From positions 127,257 to 191,256 of the forward strand of contig CAVTIX010000019.1 in NCBI GenBank assembly GCA_963734725.1: a DNA stretch of 64,000 nucleotides, read 5' to 3'. Under the pieces are notes generated by a model, which did not search any database, was not told the origin of the DNA, and was given only the letters and a program-made list of their open reading frames with translations. The position numbers and the translations under genes were made by a program. Of the stretch, positions 1-9,172 are shown in pieces. Position 1 is the first letter of the stretch. Each line of letters starts with the position of its first letter. This DNA comes from DASXKD01 sp963734725. Its GTDB lineage: Bacteria; Actinomycetota; Actinomycetes; Streptosporangiales; Streptosporangiaceae.

Positions 1-1
1 G

Positions 2-1081
2 CTGGCGCCCGGTGACATCGCCATCATCGACCACGAGGACCTGGACCGGGTGAGCGCCGAGGCGCTGCTGCACCGGCAGGTCGCGGCGGTGGTCAACGTG
101 GCGGCGAGCATCAGCGGCCGGTACCCCAACGCCGGGCCGCAGCTCCTGGTGGAAGCCGGGATCCCGCTGCTCGACCAGGTAGGACCCGAGGTGTTCGGCC
201 TGGTGTCCGAGGGGAAGGCCGTCCGGCTGCACGAAGAGACCCTGTACCACGGTCAGAAGGCTGTCGCCACCGGTCGGCTGCTGACCGCGGGGTCGGTGCG
301 GGCGGCCATGACGGAGGCCCAGGCTGGCGTCACCGCCCAGCTCCAGGCGTTCGTGGCGAACACCCTGGAGTACGTGGCCAAGGAGGGCGGGCTCCTGGTC
401 GACGGCATCGCCGCGCCGGAGATCCGTGCCCGCATCGAGGGCAGGCACGTGCTCGTCGTGGTGCGGGGCCACCAGCACCGGGAGGACCTGGCCACGCTGC
501 GGCCCTACATCCGGGAGTTCAAGCCGCTCATGGTGGCCGTGGACGGCGGCGCCGACGCGCTGCTAGAAGCCGGGTACCGGCCGGACATCATCGTCGGCGA
601 CATGGACTCGGTCTCCGACCATGGGCTCGCGTGCGGGGCCGAGCTTGTCGTCCACGCTTACCCCGACGGGCAGGCGCCCGGGCTGGCCCGGGTCGAAAGC
701 CTGGGGCTGTCGGCCGTGGTCTGCCCGGCGCAGGGCACCAGCGAGGACGTGGCGCTGCTGCTGGCCGATCAGAAGGGCGCTTCCCTCATCGTCGCGGTGG
801 GCACGCACAACACTCTGGACGAGTTCCTCGACAAGGGGCGGGCCGGGTACTCCAGCACGTTCCTCACCCGGCTCCGGGTCGGCGGCAAGCTCGTCGATGC
901 CAAGGGCGTCAGCAGGCTTTACCGGCCTCGCGTGTCCGGCTGGGCGCTCATGTCGCTGGTTCTTGCGGCATCGGCCACAGTACTCGTCATCTTGGCCTAC
1001 TCTCGCACTGGCCAGATATTCCTCCGGTACCTCAGCACCCAGTGGGATGTAGTCAGGTACTGGCTGTCCGGATTGTTCTGA
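2..1081 (+). CDS. steA: SteA-like cytokinetic ring protein, 5' partial
   Basis: The frame is open from base 2, so the true start lies upstream of the window. The protein has the thiamin-pyrophosphokinase-like fold typical of actinobacterial SteA, with a DGGADALLEAGYRPDIIVGD-type signature about two thirds along, and ends with one hydrophobic segment (around SLVLAASATVLVILAY) and a short tail. In Corynebacterium SteA works with SteB at the division septum in peptidoglycan cleavage and cytokinesis; the role here is by homology. The stop codon overlaps the ATG of the next gene by one base (TGATG), so the two are translationally coupled, and the steA-steB order matches other actinobacteria. Confidence 0.9.
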   Translation: MAPGDIAIIDHEDLDRVSAEALLHRQVAAVVNVAASISGRYPNAGPQLLVEAGIPLLDQVGPEVFGLVSEGKAVRLHEETLYHGQKAVATGRLLTAGSVRAAMTEAQAGVTAQLQAFVANTLEYVAKEGGLLVDGIAAPEIRARIEGRHVLVVVRGHQHREDLATLRPYIREFKPLMVAVDGGADALLEAGYRPDIIVGDMDSVSDHGLACGAELVVHAYPDGQAPGLARVESLGLSAVVCPAQGTSEDVALLLADQKGASLIVAVGTHNTLDEFLDKGRAGYSSTFLTRLRVGGKLVDAKGVSRLYRPRVSGWALMSLVLAASATVLVILAYSRTGQIFLRYLSTQWDVVRYWLSGLF

Positions 1082-2108
1082 TGATCGACTTCCGCTATCA
1101 CCTCGTTTCGATCGTTGCGATCTTCCTGGCGCTGAGCCTCGGGCTGCTGCTGGGGTCCACCGCCCTGGCAGGGCCCGTGCAGCGCGGCCTGAATGGGCTA
1201 TCGAAGGCTGAGCAACGGCAGATCAGCAACCTGCTCCAGCAAAAGGGGCAGTTGCAGGGCCAGATCAGCAGCGAGAACCAGTTCGCCCAGGCCAATGCTC
1301 CGGCCATGCTGCACGACGTGCTGGCCGGCCAGCGGGTCGCGATCTTCCTGGCGCCCGGTGCGCCCGGCTCAGTTACCGGCGGGGTCGAACAGGCACTGCG
1401 CACGGCGGGGGCCAAGGTCACCGGCACCCTGCAACTGGACCCGGCTTTCTTCGACACCAGCGCCGCCGCGAGCCAGAAGCTCAGCCAGGTCGCCGCGCAG
1501 TACGCGCAGCCCGCGGGCGTGACCCTGATCGGCACGGCGCAGGCCCAAGCAAGCGAGCTTCTCGCGCAGGTGATCATGACCCACGGCACCGTCGGCCAGC
1601 CGGCCCCGGGCCAGCGGGATCCGGTGAGCGTCCAGGCGGTGCAAGGACTGGCCGGCGGAGGTTACCTGTCCAAGAGCGGGCAGCCCTGGGACCGTGCCAC
1701 CCTGGCCGTCGTGGTCATCCCCGGCGCCCCGCCGTCCACAGACGACACCAACGCCGAAAGCCAGGCGCTGGTCACCCTGGCCCAGAAGCTGAATCTGGCC
1801 GGCCAGGGCACGGTCGTGGCCGGCACCATCTCCGGCTCGGGACCGGGCAGCGCTATCGACGTGATGCGCACCGGCGGCCGGGCGGGCCACCTGTCCAGCG
1901 TGGACAACGCCGACTACCCGATCGGCCAGATCGTGGTGGCCCAGGCGCTGGCTGACCGGCAGTACGGGCGGAGCGGCAACTACGGCGTGACCGCGACGGC
2001 CAGCGCCGCCTGCCAAGCCCCCCACCGAGCCCGGCGCCGACCACGTCGGCCACGACCCAGGGCGCGGCGAGCACCCGGTCCGGGTCGGCCAGGACGGCCA
2101 CGCGATGA
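1081..2108 (+). CDS. steB: SteB/MctB-like (copper transporter family) protein, frameshifted near 3' end
   Basis: Starts with MIDFRYHLVSIVAIFLALSL, the hallmark N-terminal membrane anchor of the SteB/MctB (DUF3186) family, followed by a coiled coil (SKAEQRQISNLLQQKGQLQG) and a large extracytoplasmic domain. The family acts with SteA at the envelope, or in copper resistance in mycobacteria. The frame is normal until about base 2005, then becomes Arg-rich and runs to 2271 across the next gene. One base shifted, the sequence reads a natural Pro/Ser/Thr tail (LPSPPPSPAPTTSATTQGA) that stops at 2106-2108 in an ATGA overlap with the next start. I therefore place the end at 2108 and infer a one-base deletion near 1995-2012, real or from assembly. 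Confidence 0.82.
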
Positions 2109-3063
2109 GCGCTCGCCGGCCCAGGCAAGCCCGGAGGTTCCGGTCCGTCCCCGCCACCTCGCTGGCCGCGGGGACGGCCGCTGCTTGCCTGGCCCGTGCC
2201 GCCTATGCCGTCCTGTCCCGGCGGCCGCCGGGCGGCGGGCGCCTCTGGGCCAGGGCCAACCATCGGGGTGAGCCGGTCACCCTGGTGGAAGGGCCCGCGC
2301 TCACCGTGGCCAGTGTCGCGGTCTCCGCGGTCGGGCCGGGCCTGGCGCCCCGGGTCCGGGCCGCGCTGGCGGTGGCGGGAACCGGGTCGGCGGCGTTCGG
2401 CGGGTATGACGACCTGGCCGGCAGCGGAAGCCGGCGCGGATTCCGTGGGCATCTCGGCGCCCTGGCCCAGGGTGAGGTCACCACGGGAGCGGTCAAGCTG
2501 GGCGGCATCGGCGCGACCGGCCTGGTGTCGGCCATGCTGCTGGGCGGCGGGCCGGCCGACGTCGCGGTCAACGCCGGGCTGGTCGCCGGGGGAGCCAACC
2601 TGCTGAACCTGTTCGACCTGCGACCCGGGCGCGCCCTCAAGGTGGCACTGGCTAGCGGAACGCTGCTGGCCGGCGGGGCGCGCGGCGGGCGGTCCCCTGC
2701 GGGGGCGCTGCCGGCCGTGGCCGCACCGCTCGGCGCCGCCGCCGCCCTGCTCCCCGAGGACCTTGGCGAGCGGGCAATGCTCGGCGACGCGGGCGCCAAC
2801 GCGCTCGGGGCGCTGCTCGGGGTGGCCGCGGCAACCAGCCTGTCCCGCCCGGCCCGGCTCGTCCTGCTGGCCGCGATCACCAGCCTGACCGCGGCCAGCG
2901 AGGTGGTCAGCTTCACTGCCGTGATTGAGCGCACCCCGGCCTTGCGGTGGCTCGACATGCTCGGCCGCCGGCCGTTCCGGCCGCCCCGGTCCCGGGGCGC
3001 GATGACCCGCCGCCCGCGGAACCCCGGGAGGCAGGAGCCTCGGCGGCCGCAACGTCGCCGTGA
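2105..3063 (+). CDS. MraY/GT4-like integral membrane protein, frameshifted near 3' end
   Basis: Multi-spanning membrane protein of about 320 residues with the layout of the MraY/WecA (glycosyltransferase 4) superfamily: Asp-rich loops such as FGGYDDLAGSG and GERAMLGDAGANALGALLG between hydrophobic helices, and NLLNLFDLRPGRALK, matching the cytoplasmic motifs of polyprenyl-phosphate sugar transferases. It sits in the steA-steB-murJ neighbourhood, which suggests cell-wall or envelope polysaccharide work. It begins ATGAGC in an ATGA overlap with steB. Its frame stays open to 3481 over murJ, but from about 2960-2985 the frame one base earlier gives DDPPPAEPREAGASAAATSP and stops at 3061-3063, in a GTGA overlap with murJ. 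I infer a one-base frameshift there. Substrate unknown. Confidence 0.72.
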
Positions 3064-4943
3064 CCGGCCCGCCAATCTCGGTCACCGAGTCCAGCCCGCT
3101 GCGCCAGGCGGGCCGCGGCATCGGGCGCGCCGCGGCGCTCATCGGCGGCATCACCGTGGTCGCGCGGATGGTGGGCTTCGGGCGTCAGCTTGTCTTCGCG
3201 CACACGGTCGGCAGCCACTGCCTGGGGACGGCATACGCGACCGCCAACCAGGTGCCCAACATCATCTACGACATCGTCCTCGGCGGCGCGCTCACCGGCG
3301 CGATCGTGCCAGTCCTGGCCGGGGCGGCCGTCCACCGCTCGGCGTATCGCCCGGTGGTGAAAACCCGGGCGGGAGCTGGACCGTCCGGCGAGGCACCGGC
3401 GGGGCCGGACCCGTCCGGAAACGGCGCCGGCCCGTCCGGAACCAGCGCGCGCCCGGCCGGAAACGGCGCCAGCCCGGCTGAGGCGGCCCGCCCGGGCGCC
3501 GACGCCGCCAGCCTGGGGGCTGGGGCTAGCCCGGGGGCCGGGCCCAGCCCGGGGGCCGACGCCGCCCGCCGGGGCACCGACGGGCCCAGCCCGGGGGCCG
3601 ACGCCGAGGCCGCCCAGATTGCCTCGGCGCTGCTGACCTGGGCCGTCGTCCTGCTCGCCCCGGCGAGCCTGATCATCGCCCTCATCGCGCGGCCGCTCGC
3701 CTCGCTGCTGCTGGCCGGTGTTCCGCACTGCTCTCAGGCGGCCGCGGTCTCGGTCAGCTCGCTCATGCTGGCCATCTTCGCCCCGCAGATCCTGCTCTAC
3801 GGCCTCGCGGTGGTGCTCTACGGGATCTTGCAGGCGCACCGCCGGTTCACTGCGCCTGCGCTGGCGCCAATCGTGTCCAGCATCGTCGTGATCGGTGCGT
3901 ACCTGGCCTTCGTCCCGCTGGCGGGCGGAAGTCGTGCCCTGATCGGCCTGCCTCAGTCGGCCAAGCTTGTGCTCTCGGTCGGCACCACGGCCGGCGTCGC
4001 CGCGCTCATGCTCACCGCGCTCGGTCCCGCGCTGCGGCTCCGGCTCCGGCTGCGGCCCACGCTGCGCTTCCCCGAGGGCGTGGCGCGCCGGGTGCGGGCC
4101 CTGGCCGCCGTGGGGGTCGCCGCGTTCATCGCCCAGGATGCTTCCCTGGTGGCGGTCATCGTGCTGGCGAACGGCCATCAGGGCGGGGGCGCCGTCGTGC
4201 TCTACAACTACGGCTGGCAGATGTTCTTCGTGCCCTACGCGGTGCTCGCCCTGCCGATCGCGACCAGCGCCTTCCCGCTGCTATCCGCCACTGATGGGAA
4301 GGAGTTCGACCGCACCGCGGCCAGCGCCACCCGCGCGGCAATGCTCGTCTCCTGGCTCGGCGCGGCGCTGCTCGCCGGGGCGGCCTGGCCGGCCGCACGG
4401 CTGTTCGTCGCGCATCCGCAGCAGGTGCATCAGCTGGCGCTGACCTTCATCGCTTTCGCGCCAGGGCTGGTCGGCTTCGGGCTCGCCGCCGCGCTGTCAC
4501 GGGTGCTGTTCGCCAGTGGCCGCAACCGGCTGGCCGCGGTTTCGCTGGTCGGCGGCTGGGTGGTGGTGACCGCCGTGGATGTCGCAGCGGTGCCGCTGGT
4601 GGCCTCCCGCTGGGTGGTGCCGGTGCTGGGCCTGGGCAACACGGTCGGCCTGACCTACGCCGGGGTCGCCTTGCTCATCGCCGTTCGCGCGAGCAGGGGC
4701 ACGGGCGCCTTGCGCGGGTCCGCGCGCGCGGCGGGAGCGGGCCTGGCCGGCGCGCTGGCCGGCGGCGCCGCTGGCGCGCTGCTGGCCGCCCGCTTCCACG
4801 TCTCCGGTTTTGTGCCTAACGCGGCCGTCGCACTGCTCGTATGTGCCTGCGCGGCGGCGGTCTTCGGGGGAGCCGCGCTGGCGCTCGACGGTGGCGATCT
4901 GCGCGCGCTGGTAGCCAGGACCACGGAAAGATGGAGCCGGTAA
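3060..4943 (+). CDS. murJ: MurJ/MviN-family lipid II flippase
   Basis: About 627 residues with many hydrophobic helices and MviN-family features: ARMVGFGRQLVFAHTVG in helix 1-2, TAYATANQVPNIIYDIVLGG and GALTGAIVPVL. MurJ flips lipid II across the membrane for peptidoglycan synthesis. GTG start at 3060 in a GTGA overlap with the upstream gene. Unusual: between helices 2 and 3 (residues about 100-185) there is an inserted Gly/Ala/Pro/Ser-rich low-complexity linker with recurring PSPGADA and GPSG units, not part of the flippase core. The frame is intact across it. The GT4 glycosyltransferase start overlaps the 3' end. Confidence 0.9.
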   Translation: MTGPPISVTESSPLRQAGRGIGRAAALIGGITVVARMVGFGRQLVFAHTVGSHCLGTAYATANQVPNIIYDIVLGGALTGAIVPVLAGAAVHRSAYRPVVKTRAGAGPSGEAPAGPDPSGNGAGPSGTSARPAGNGASPAEAARPGADAASLGAGASPGAGPSPGADAARRGTDGPSPGADAEAAQIASALLTWAVVLLAPASLIIALIARPLASLLLAGVPHCSQAAAVSVSSLMLAIFAPQILLYGLAVVLYGILQAHRRFTAPALAPIVSSIVVIGAYLAFVPLAGGSRALIGLPQSAKLVLSVGTTAGVAALMLTALGPALRLRLRLRPTLRFPEGVARRVRALAAVGVAAFIAQDASLVAVIVLANGHQGGGAVVLYNYGWQMFFVPYAVLALPIATSAFPLLSATDGKEFDRTAASATRAAMLVSWLGAALLAGAAWPAARLFVAHPQQVHQLALTFIAFAPGLVGFGLAAALSRVLFASGRNRLAAVSLVGGWVVVTAVDVAAVPLVASRWVVPVLGLGNTVGLTYAGVALLIAVRASRGTGALRGSARAAGAGLAGALAGGAAGALLAARFHVSGFVPNAAVALLVCACAAAVFGGAALALDGGDLRALVARTTERWSR

Positions 4944-6141
4944 CCCCGGCGCCGGGAGGCCGGGACGGCGCCCCGCCGCGGATCGCCTACGTGCTGGGCA
5001 CCACGGCCGGCGGGACGGGGCCACACGTGGCGATGCTCGCGCAGGGATGCGCAGCACGGGGCATGGCGGTGCGGGTGTTCGGGCCCGCGGATACCGGGCG
5101 CCGGTACTTCCCCGGCGGGCCGGACCCGGCCGCCGGGCGCATCGGTGGCGACCCGGGCCAGCCGCCCGGCTTCAGGGCCGTGGCGATCGGGGACCGGCCA
5201 CGGCCCGGCCGTGACCTGGCTGCGGTGCTGCGGCTCCGGCGGCTGCTCCGGGACTGGTCGCCGGATGTGGTGCACGCGCACGGGCTGCGCGCCGGGGCAT
5301 TCGCGGCCCTGGCCGGTTGCCCGGGCGCGCTCGTGGTCACCGTGCACAACGCTCCGCCCGCCGGCCCACCCGGCCGTGTCATCCACGCGGCGCTGGAACA
5401 GCTCAGCGCCCGCCGGGCGGACGCGGTGACCTGGGTCAGCAGCGACCTGGGGGCGCGGATGCGCCGGGCCGGCGCGCGCGACGGCGGGCGGGCAGTGGTC
5501 GCGGCGCCCGTGTTTCCCGCGCCCGCGGCGGACCAGGTCGCGGCGGCCAGGGTCATCCTCGGCGAGGCCGGCGGCCGGCCGTCTTCGCGGCGGGCAGGCT
5601 GACGGCGCAGAAGGGGTTCGGTGTGCTCATCGATGCCGCCGCGCGGTGGCAGAGCCGCGACCCGTCGCCGGTGCTGGCCATCGCCGGCGAGGGTCCGCTG
5701 GCCGGCGAACTGGCCGCCCGGGCCCGGGCCGCGGGGGTCACGGTGCGCTTCCTCGGGCGGCGTGCCGATGTCCCGGCGCTGATGACGGCGGCCGACGTGG
5801 TGGTGGTGCCGAGCCTGTGGGAGGGCCAGCCACTGGTGCTGCAGGAGGCGCTGCGAGCGGGGCGGCCGGTGGTGGCGTCGCGGGCCGGCGGCATCCCCGA
5901 CCTGACCGGGGAGGACGGAGCGCTACTCGTCCCGCCCGGGGATGCCACGGCCCTCGCCGGGGCCGTGCTCACCATCCTCGACGACCGCGCCGTGGCGGCC
6001 CGGCTCGAGGCGGCCGCTACAGAGCGTGCTCACGCACTGCCGGATGCCGACGACGCGGTGGACTCGGTGGCGGCACTATACGGCCGACTCCGCCGGGCGG
6101 CGGCCAGCCGAATTAGTCAGAAAGCACGAAACCGCGTATAA
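4931..6141 (+). CDS. GT4-family glycosyltransferase, frameshifted
   Basis: The N-terminal half (from ATG 4931, overlapping murJ) has a glycogen-synthase/GT4 fold: IAYVLGTTAGGTGPHVAML, PDVVHAHGLRAG and VVTVHNAPPAG. The C-terminal half has the donor-binding domain: AVFAAGRLTAQKGFGVLIDA, VRFLGRRADVPALM and VVVPSLWEGQPLVLQEALRA with the E-x7-E motif. The halves are in different frames: the first stops at 5602, the second is readable from about 5570 to 6141. Junction text GEAGGRP/AVFAAGRL implies one lost base near 5575 in a GC-rich run. Likely transfers a sugar to an envelope acceptor, given the murJ context. As written the protein is truncated in mid-molecule. Confidence 0.8.
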
Positions 6142-6319
6142 CGTGCATAAACTCACGATAAGTTGGGTCTCAGGCGGAAATCCCGCGTTCTGCTACACGA
6201 CACGTAACTTCTTAGAAACGCTGGGCGATTCCGCTTGAAAACGAGGATACGGCTGTGGTCGGCTAGGTTCCTGCGGTCACGCCCTACCTATGTGCCTGGT
6301 GACCGGGGGGATACCCATC

Positions 6320-8263
6320 ATGCCGTCGCCGCTCCGTCGGCCATCACGTTCAGTGAGGGTCCCGGGCAGGGTTAGTCGGCCTGTTCGATTGGGACACCAG
6401 TCAACGGGCAGTTTCTTCGTGCCTCACCTCGAGTGGCCGGATACCAGCGGCGAGCCGTCGCAGCGCGCGCACGGGCCAGCCGTTCCGCCGCAAAAGCCGG
6501 ATGAAGCCAGCTCGGCTAACGCCGACCCGGCTACGGCCAGCTCGGCTTCGGGCGACCAGGCTTCGGCCAGCTCGGCTTCGGGCGACCAGGCTTCGGCCAG
6601 CTCGGCTTCGGGCGACCAGGTTTCGGCCAGCTCGGCTTCGGGCGACCAGGTTTCGGCCAGCTCGGCTTCGGGCGACCAGGTTTCGGCCAGCTCGGCTTCG
6701 GGCGACCAGGTTTCGGCCAGCTCGGCTTCGGGCGACCCGGTTTCGGCCAGCTCGGCTTCGGCCGACCCGGTTTCGGCCGACCCGGTTTCGGCCGACCCGG
6801 CTACGGCCAGCTCGGCAGTGGCCGACCCAGACCAGGCACCTGCGGACCAATTCGGCCGCAAGCCCGGCCCCGATCGGCTTCCGCGCCGCGCGCCCAGATC
6901 CTCTCGCGCCGCGTCGGGGTCGTCCCGCGCCGCGCCCGGATCCTCTCGCGCCGGGCCGGGGTCGTCCCGCGCCGGGCCGGGGTCGTCTCGCGCCGGGCCG
7001 GGGTCGTCTCGCGCCGGGCCGGGGTCGTCTCGCGCCGGGCCGGGGTCGTCCCGCGCTGCGCCCGCGTCGCCGTCCCGCGCTCCCGCCCGCCGGGGTCCGT
7101 CGCCCGGGCCCGCATCAAATCCCGCCGTGCCGGTGGTCAAGCCCGGCGGCGCTCCGGCCACCCGGCCGGAAGCGGCCCCGGCCACCCAGCCGGATCAGGC
7201 CCCGGCCACCCGGCCGGAAGTGGTCCCGGCCACCCGGCCCATTGCGAGTGCCCCCGCCCGGCGGCCCGCCGCGGAACCCTCCTGGGGCACGGTGGTGGCC
7301 ACCACGATCCGGCTATGGGCGAAGAGGCGGCTGGAGAAGCCATGGTTGCGCGCGCTGCTGGTGCTCGTGCTCGCCGTGATGGTCTTCGTCGCCGGTGCCG
7401 TCATAACCACGGTGACCCGAGGCAGCACCACGAGCGCCCAAGGCAATACCACGAGTAGCCAGGGCAACACGACGAGCAGCTCCGCAACCGGCCAGGGCAC
7501 CGTCACCAGCGACGGCGCCCTGGCCGCGGTGGCGTCGGCCCGGAAGCAGGCGGCCGCCTGGGTGGCCCAGCAGGTCAACCCCGATGAGGTCATCGGCTGT
7601 GACCCGATGATGTGCGCGGCCTTGGAGGCGGCGCACGTCCAGGCCAACCGGTTGCTCGTGCTCGGGCCGAGTCAGCCGGACCCGCTTGGCTCGGAGATCC
7701 TGCTCGACACCGCGACGCTGCGCAGCCAGTTCGGCACCCGGCTGGACACCGTGTTCGCGCCGGTCAGCCTCGCCGCCTTCGGCGCCGGCGCGGCACACGT
7801 CGAGGTCCGGTTCTGCGCTCCCAACGGCGCCCGTGCCTACCTGGCCGATTTGGCCCGTGACGTGGCGGAGCGCAAGGCGGTCGGCACCGAGATGCTGCGG
7901 AACCACGCCATCCACGCGTCACCCGCTGCCAGCCGCCAGCTCACCGCTGGCCAAGTAGACACCCGGTTGCTGGTCACTCTGGTGACCCTGGCCCATAGCC
8001 ACCCGGTGGACATCATCAGCTTCGGCGCGAACCAGGCCGGCGCCTCACCGGGCGTCCCGCTCCGGTCCGCCGAAATCGCCGGGGCGCCTGGCCCCGGCAG
8101 TACCCCGGCCGTATCTGTTCTGACGCTGCGCAGCTTCCTCAGTTCGCAGCAACCGCCTTACCGTCCGTCGATCGTCGCGGTAACCACCGCATCACGGCGC
8201 ACCGTGCTTCGTGTCGGGTATCCAGCGCCCAGCCTGCTTGGCCTGCTCGGCGCGCACGGTTGA
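6320..8263 (+). CDS. Repeat-rich single-pass membrane protein with extracytoplasmic domain
   Basis: Start chosen at ATG 6320 behind a G-rich ribosome site; ATG 6290 in the same frame is possible. Residues about 85-165 are a 10-residue repeat (SSASGDQVSA type); residues about 190-250 are a 7-residue repeat (GSSRAGP); then come PATRPE-type units. A single membrane helix (LLVLVLAVMVFVAGAVITTV) follows, then a roughly 250-residue folded domain with conserved-looking Cys pairs (VIGCDPMMCAALEA, VEVRFCAPNGARAYL). Topology would put the repeats inside and the domain outside. Function is not recognised. It is the first gene of a run with the DUF4397 protein and class F sortase (18-bp gap, then a 20-bp overlap), so a surface-assembly role is plausible but unproven. 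Confidence 0.75.
   Translation: MPSPLRRPSRSVRVPGRVSRPVRLGHQSTGSFFVPHLEWPDTSGEPSQRAHGPAVPPQKPDEASSANADPATASSASGDQASASSASGDQASASSASGDQVSASSASGDQVSASSASGDQVSASSASGDQVSASSASGDPVSASSASADPVSADPVSADPATASSAVADPDQAPADQFGRKPGPDRLPRRAPRSSRAASGSSRAAPGSSRAGPGSSRAGPGSSRAGPGSSRAGPGSSRAGPGSSRAAPASPSRAPARRGPSPGPASNPAVPVVKPGGAPATRPEAAPATQPDQAPATRPEVVPATRPIASAPARRPAAEPSWGTVVATTIRLWAKRRLEKPWLRALLVLVLAVMVFVAGAVITTVTRGSTTSAQGNTTSSQGNTTSSSATGQGTVTSDGALAAVASARKQAAAWVAQQVNPDEVIGCDPMMCAALEAAHVQANRLLVLGPSQPDPLGSEILLDTATLRSQFGTRLDTVFAPVSLAAFGAGAAHVEVRFCAPNGARAYLADLARDVAERKAVGTEMLRNHAIHASPAASRQLTAGQVDTRLLVTLVTLAHSHPVDIISFGANQAGASPGVPLRSAEIAGAPGPGSTPAVSVLTLRSFLSSQQPPYRPSIVAVTTASRRTVLRVGYPAPSLLGLLGAHG
6541..6780 (+). repeat. 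30-bp coding tandem repeat, 8 units
   Basis: Eight head-to-tail 30-bp units beginning ctcggcttcgggcgaccagg, each encoding 10 residues of the SSASGDQVSA type. Units 3-6 are identical, units 1-2 differ by one base and units 7-8 carry point changes toward the 3' edge. A partial unit follows to about 6810. Recent homogenisation or slippage is implied by the near identity. Confidence 0.95.
6899..7066 (+). repeat. 21-bp coding tandem repeat, 8 units
   Basis: Eight 21-bp units (consensus tcgtctcgcgccgggccggg plus g) encoding the heptad SSRAGPG. The middle units are nearly identical and the outer units diverge (SSRAASG, SSRAAPG). Same gene as the 30-bp array but unrelated in sequence, so this gene has two independent expandable arrays. 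Confidence 0.95.
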
Positions 8264-8281
8264 GATAAGGGAGAAACCTAG

Positions 8282-9172
8282 ATGAGACTCAGGTCCACGG
8301 CTACCAAGGCCCTGGCACCACTCGTATTGTCGGTGCTGGGCCTCGGCACGCTCGCCTCGGGGGTGGCGGTCGCGTCGGTCACCGCCGCATCCGCGGCCAC
8401 AGCGCACCACAGCAACACAGGCTGGATTCGGCTGGCGCACCTGTCGCCGAACACCCCACCGGTAGATGTCTACCTCTACTCGTTCGGCAACTCGCACGCC
8501 ATGATCGTGCTCCATCACGTTGCCTACGGCACCGTCTCCCCGTACGAGAAGGTGAAAGCCGGCGAGTACACGGTGGCCATGCGCGGAGCGGGCGCCGCTG
8601 CAAAGTCGCCGCCGGTGCTGTCCACCAGCGTGCAGATCACAGCCGGTGGCGCGTTCACGGTCGCAGGCATGGGACCGGCGAAAGGGCTCCGGCTGCAGGT
8701 CCTGCGCGACCGGCTGACCACCCCGCCGGATAAGTCGCTGGTGCGAGTGATTCAGGCGTCGCTGCGCTACCAGAAGATCACCGTCATGGCCAACCACCGC
8801 ACGCTGGCCGAGCAGCTCAACTTCGCCCACGTGACGAGCTACGTGAGCACCCGGCCGGGTAGCTTCGACGTGCACGTGGCCGGGATGGGCGGCAAGGGCG
8901 CCGCGGACATCGCGCTGGCCGCCGGTACCATCCATACGCTGGTGGTGCTGGATTCCTCGGGGCACAACCTGCAGATCGCCAACCTCGAGGACGCCGCGGG
9001 CAGCAACGTGCCGCCCGCAGGCGGCGCGTCCACCGGGTTCGGCGGCACCGCCCCGGCGCCGGGCCTGTCCCCGGCCCTGTGGGTCAGTCTGGTCGCCGCC
9101 GGGGCGCTGCTCGCTATGGCGGCCGCCTACCGGATGCGCCGGGTGAGGAGCATTGCCCGCCACGCACGCTGA
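8282..9172 (+). CDS. DUF4397-domain secreted/anchored protein
   Basis: ATG 8282 follows a clear ribosome site (aagggagaaacctag). Residues 1-38 form a signal peptide ending near ASAATA. The mature part has the DUF4397 pattern WIRLAHLSPNTPPVDVYLYS, repeated in a second sub-domain (VRVIQASLRYQKITVMANH). The C-terminus is a Pro/Gly/Ala linker, a hydrophobic helix (LWVSLVAAGALLAMAAAY) and a basic tail (RMRRVRSIARHAR). That is the shape of a sortase sorting signal, but without an LPXTG box; the nearest text is APAPGLSPALW. Adjacent to a class F sortase, as in other actinobacteria. Probably a surface-exposed wall-associated protein. Confidence 0.85.
   Translation: MRLRSTATKALAPLVLSVLGLGTLASGVAVASVTAASAATAHHSNTGWIRLAHLSPNTPPVDVYLYSFGNSHAMIVLHHVAYGTVSPYEKVKAGEYTVAMRGAGAAAKSPPVLSTSVQITAGGAFTVAGMGPAKGLRLQVLRDRLTTPPDKSLVRVIQASLRYQKITVMANHRTLAEQLNFAHVTSYVSTRPGSFDVHVAGMGGKGAADIALAAGTIHTLVVLDSSGHNLQIANLEDAAGSNVPPAGGASTGFGGTAPAPGLSPALWVSLVAAGALLAMAAAYRMRRVRSIARHAR

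Noticed and set aside
3266..5057. Long minus-strand open frames over murJ and the GT4 gene
   Set aside because: Shadows of GC-rich coding sequence with Arg/Pro/Ala text; no family motif.
6401..7379. Repeat-rich frames on both strands of the repeat protein
   Set aside because: A tandem repeat stays open in all frames; only the plus frame has a membrane helix and folded domain.
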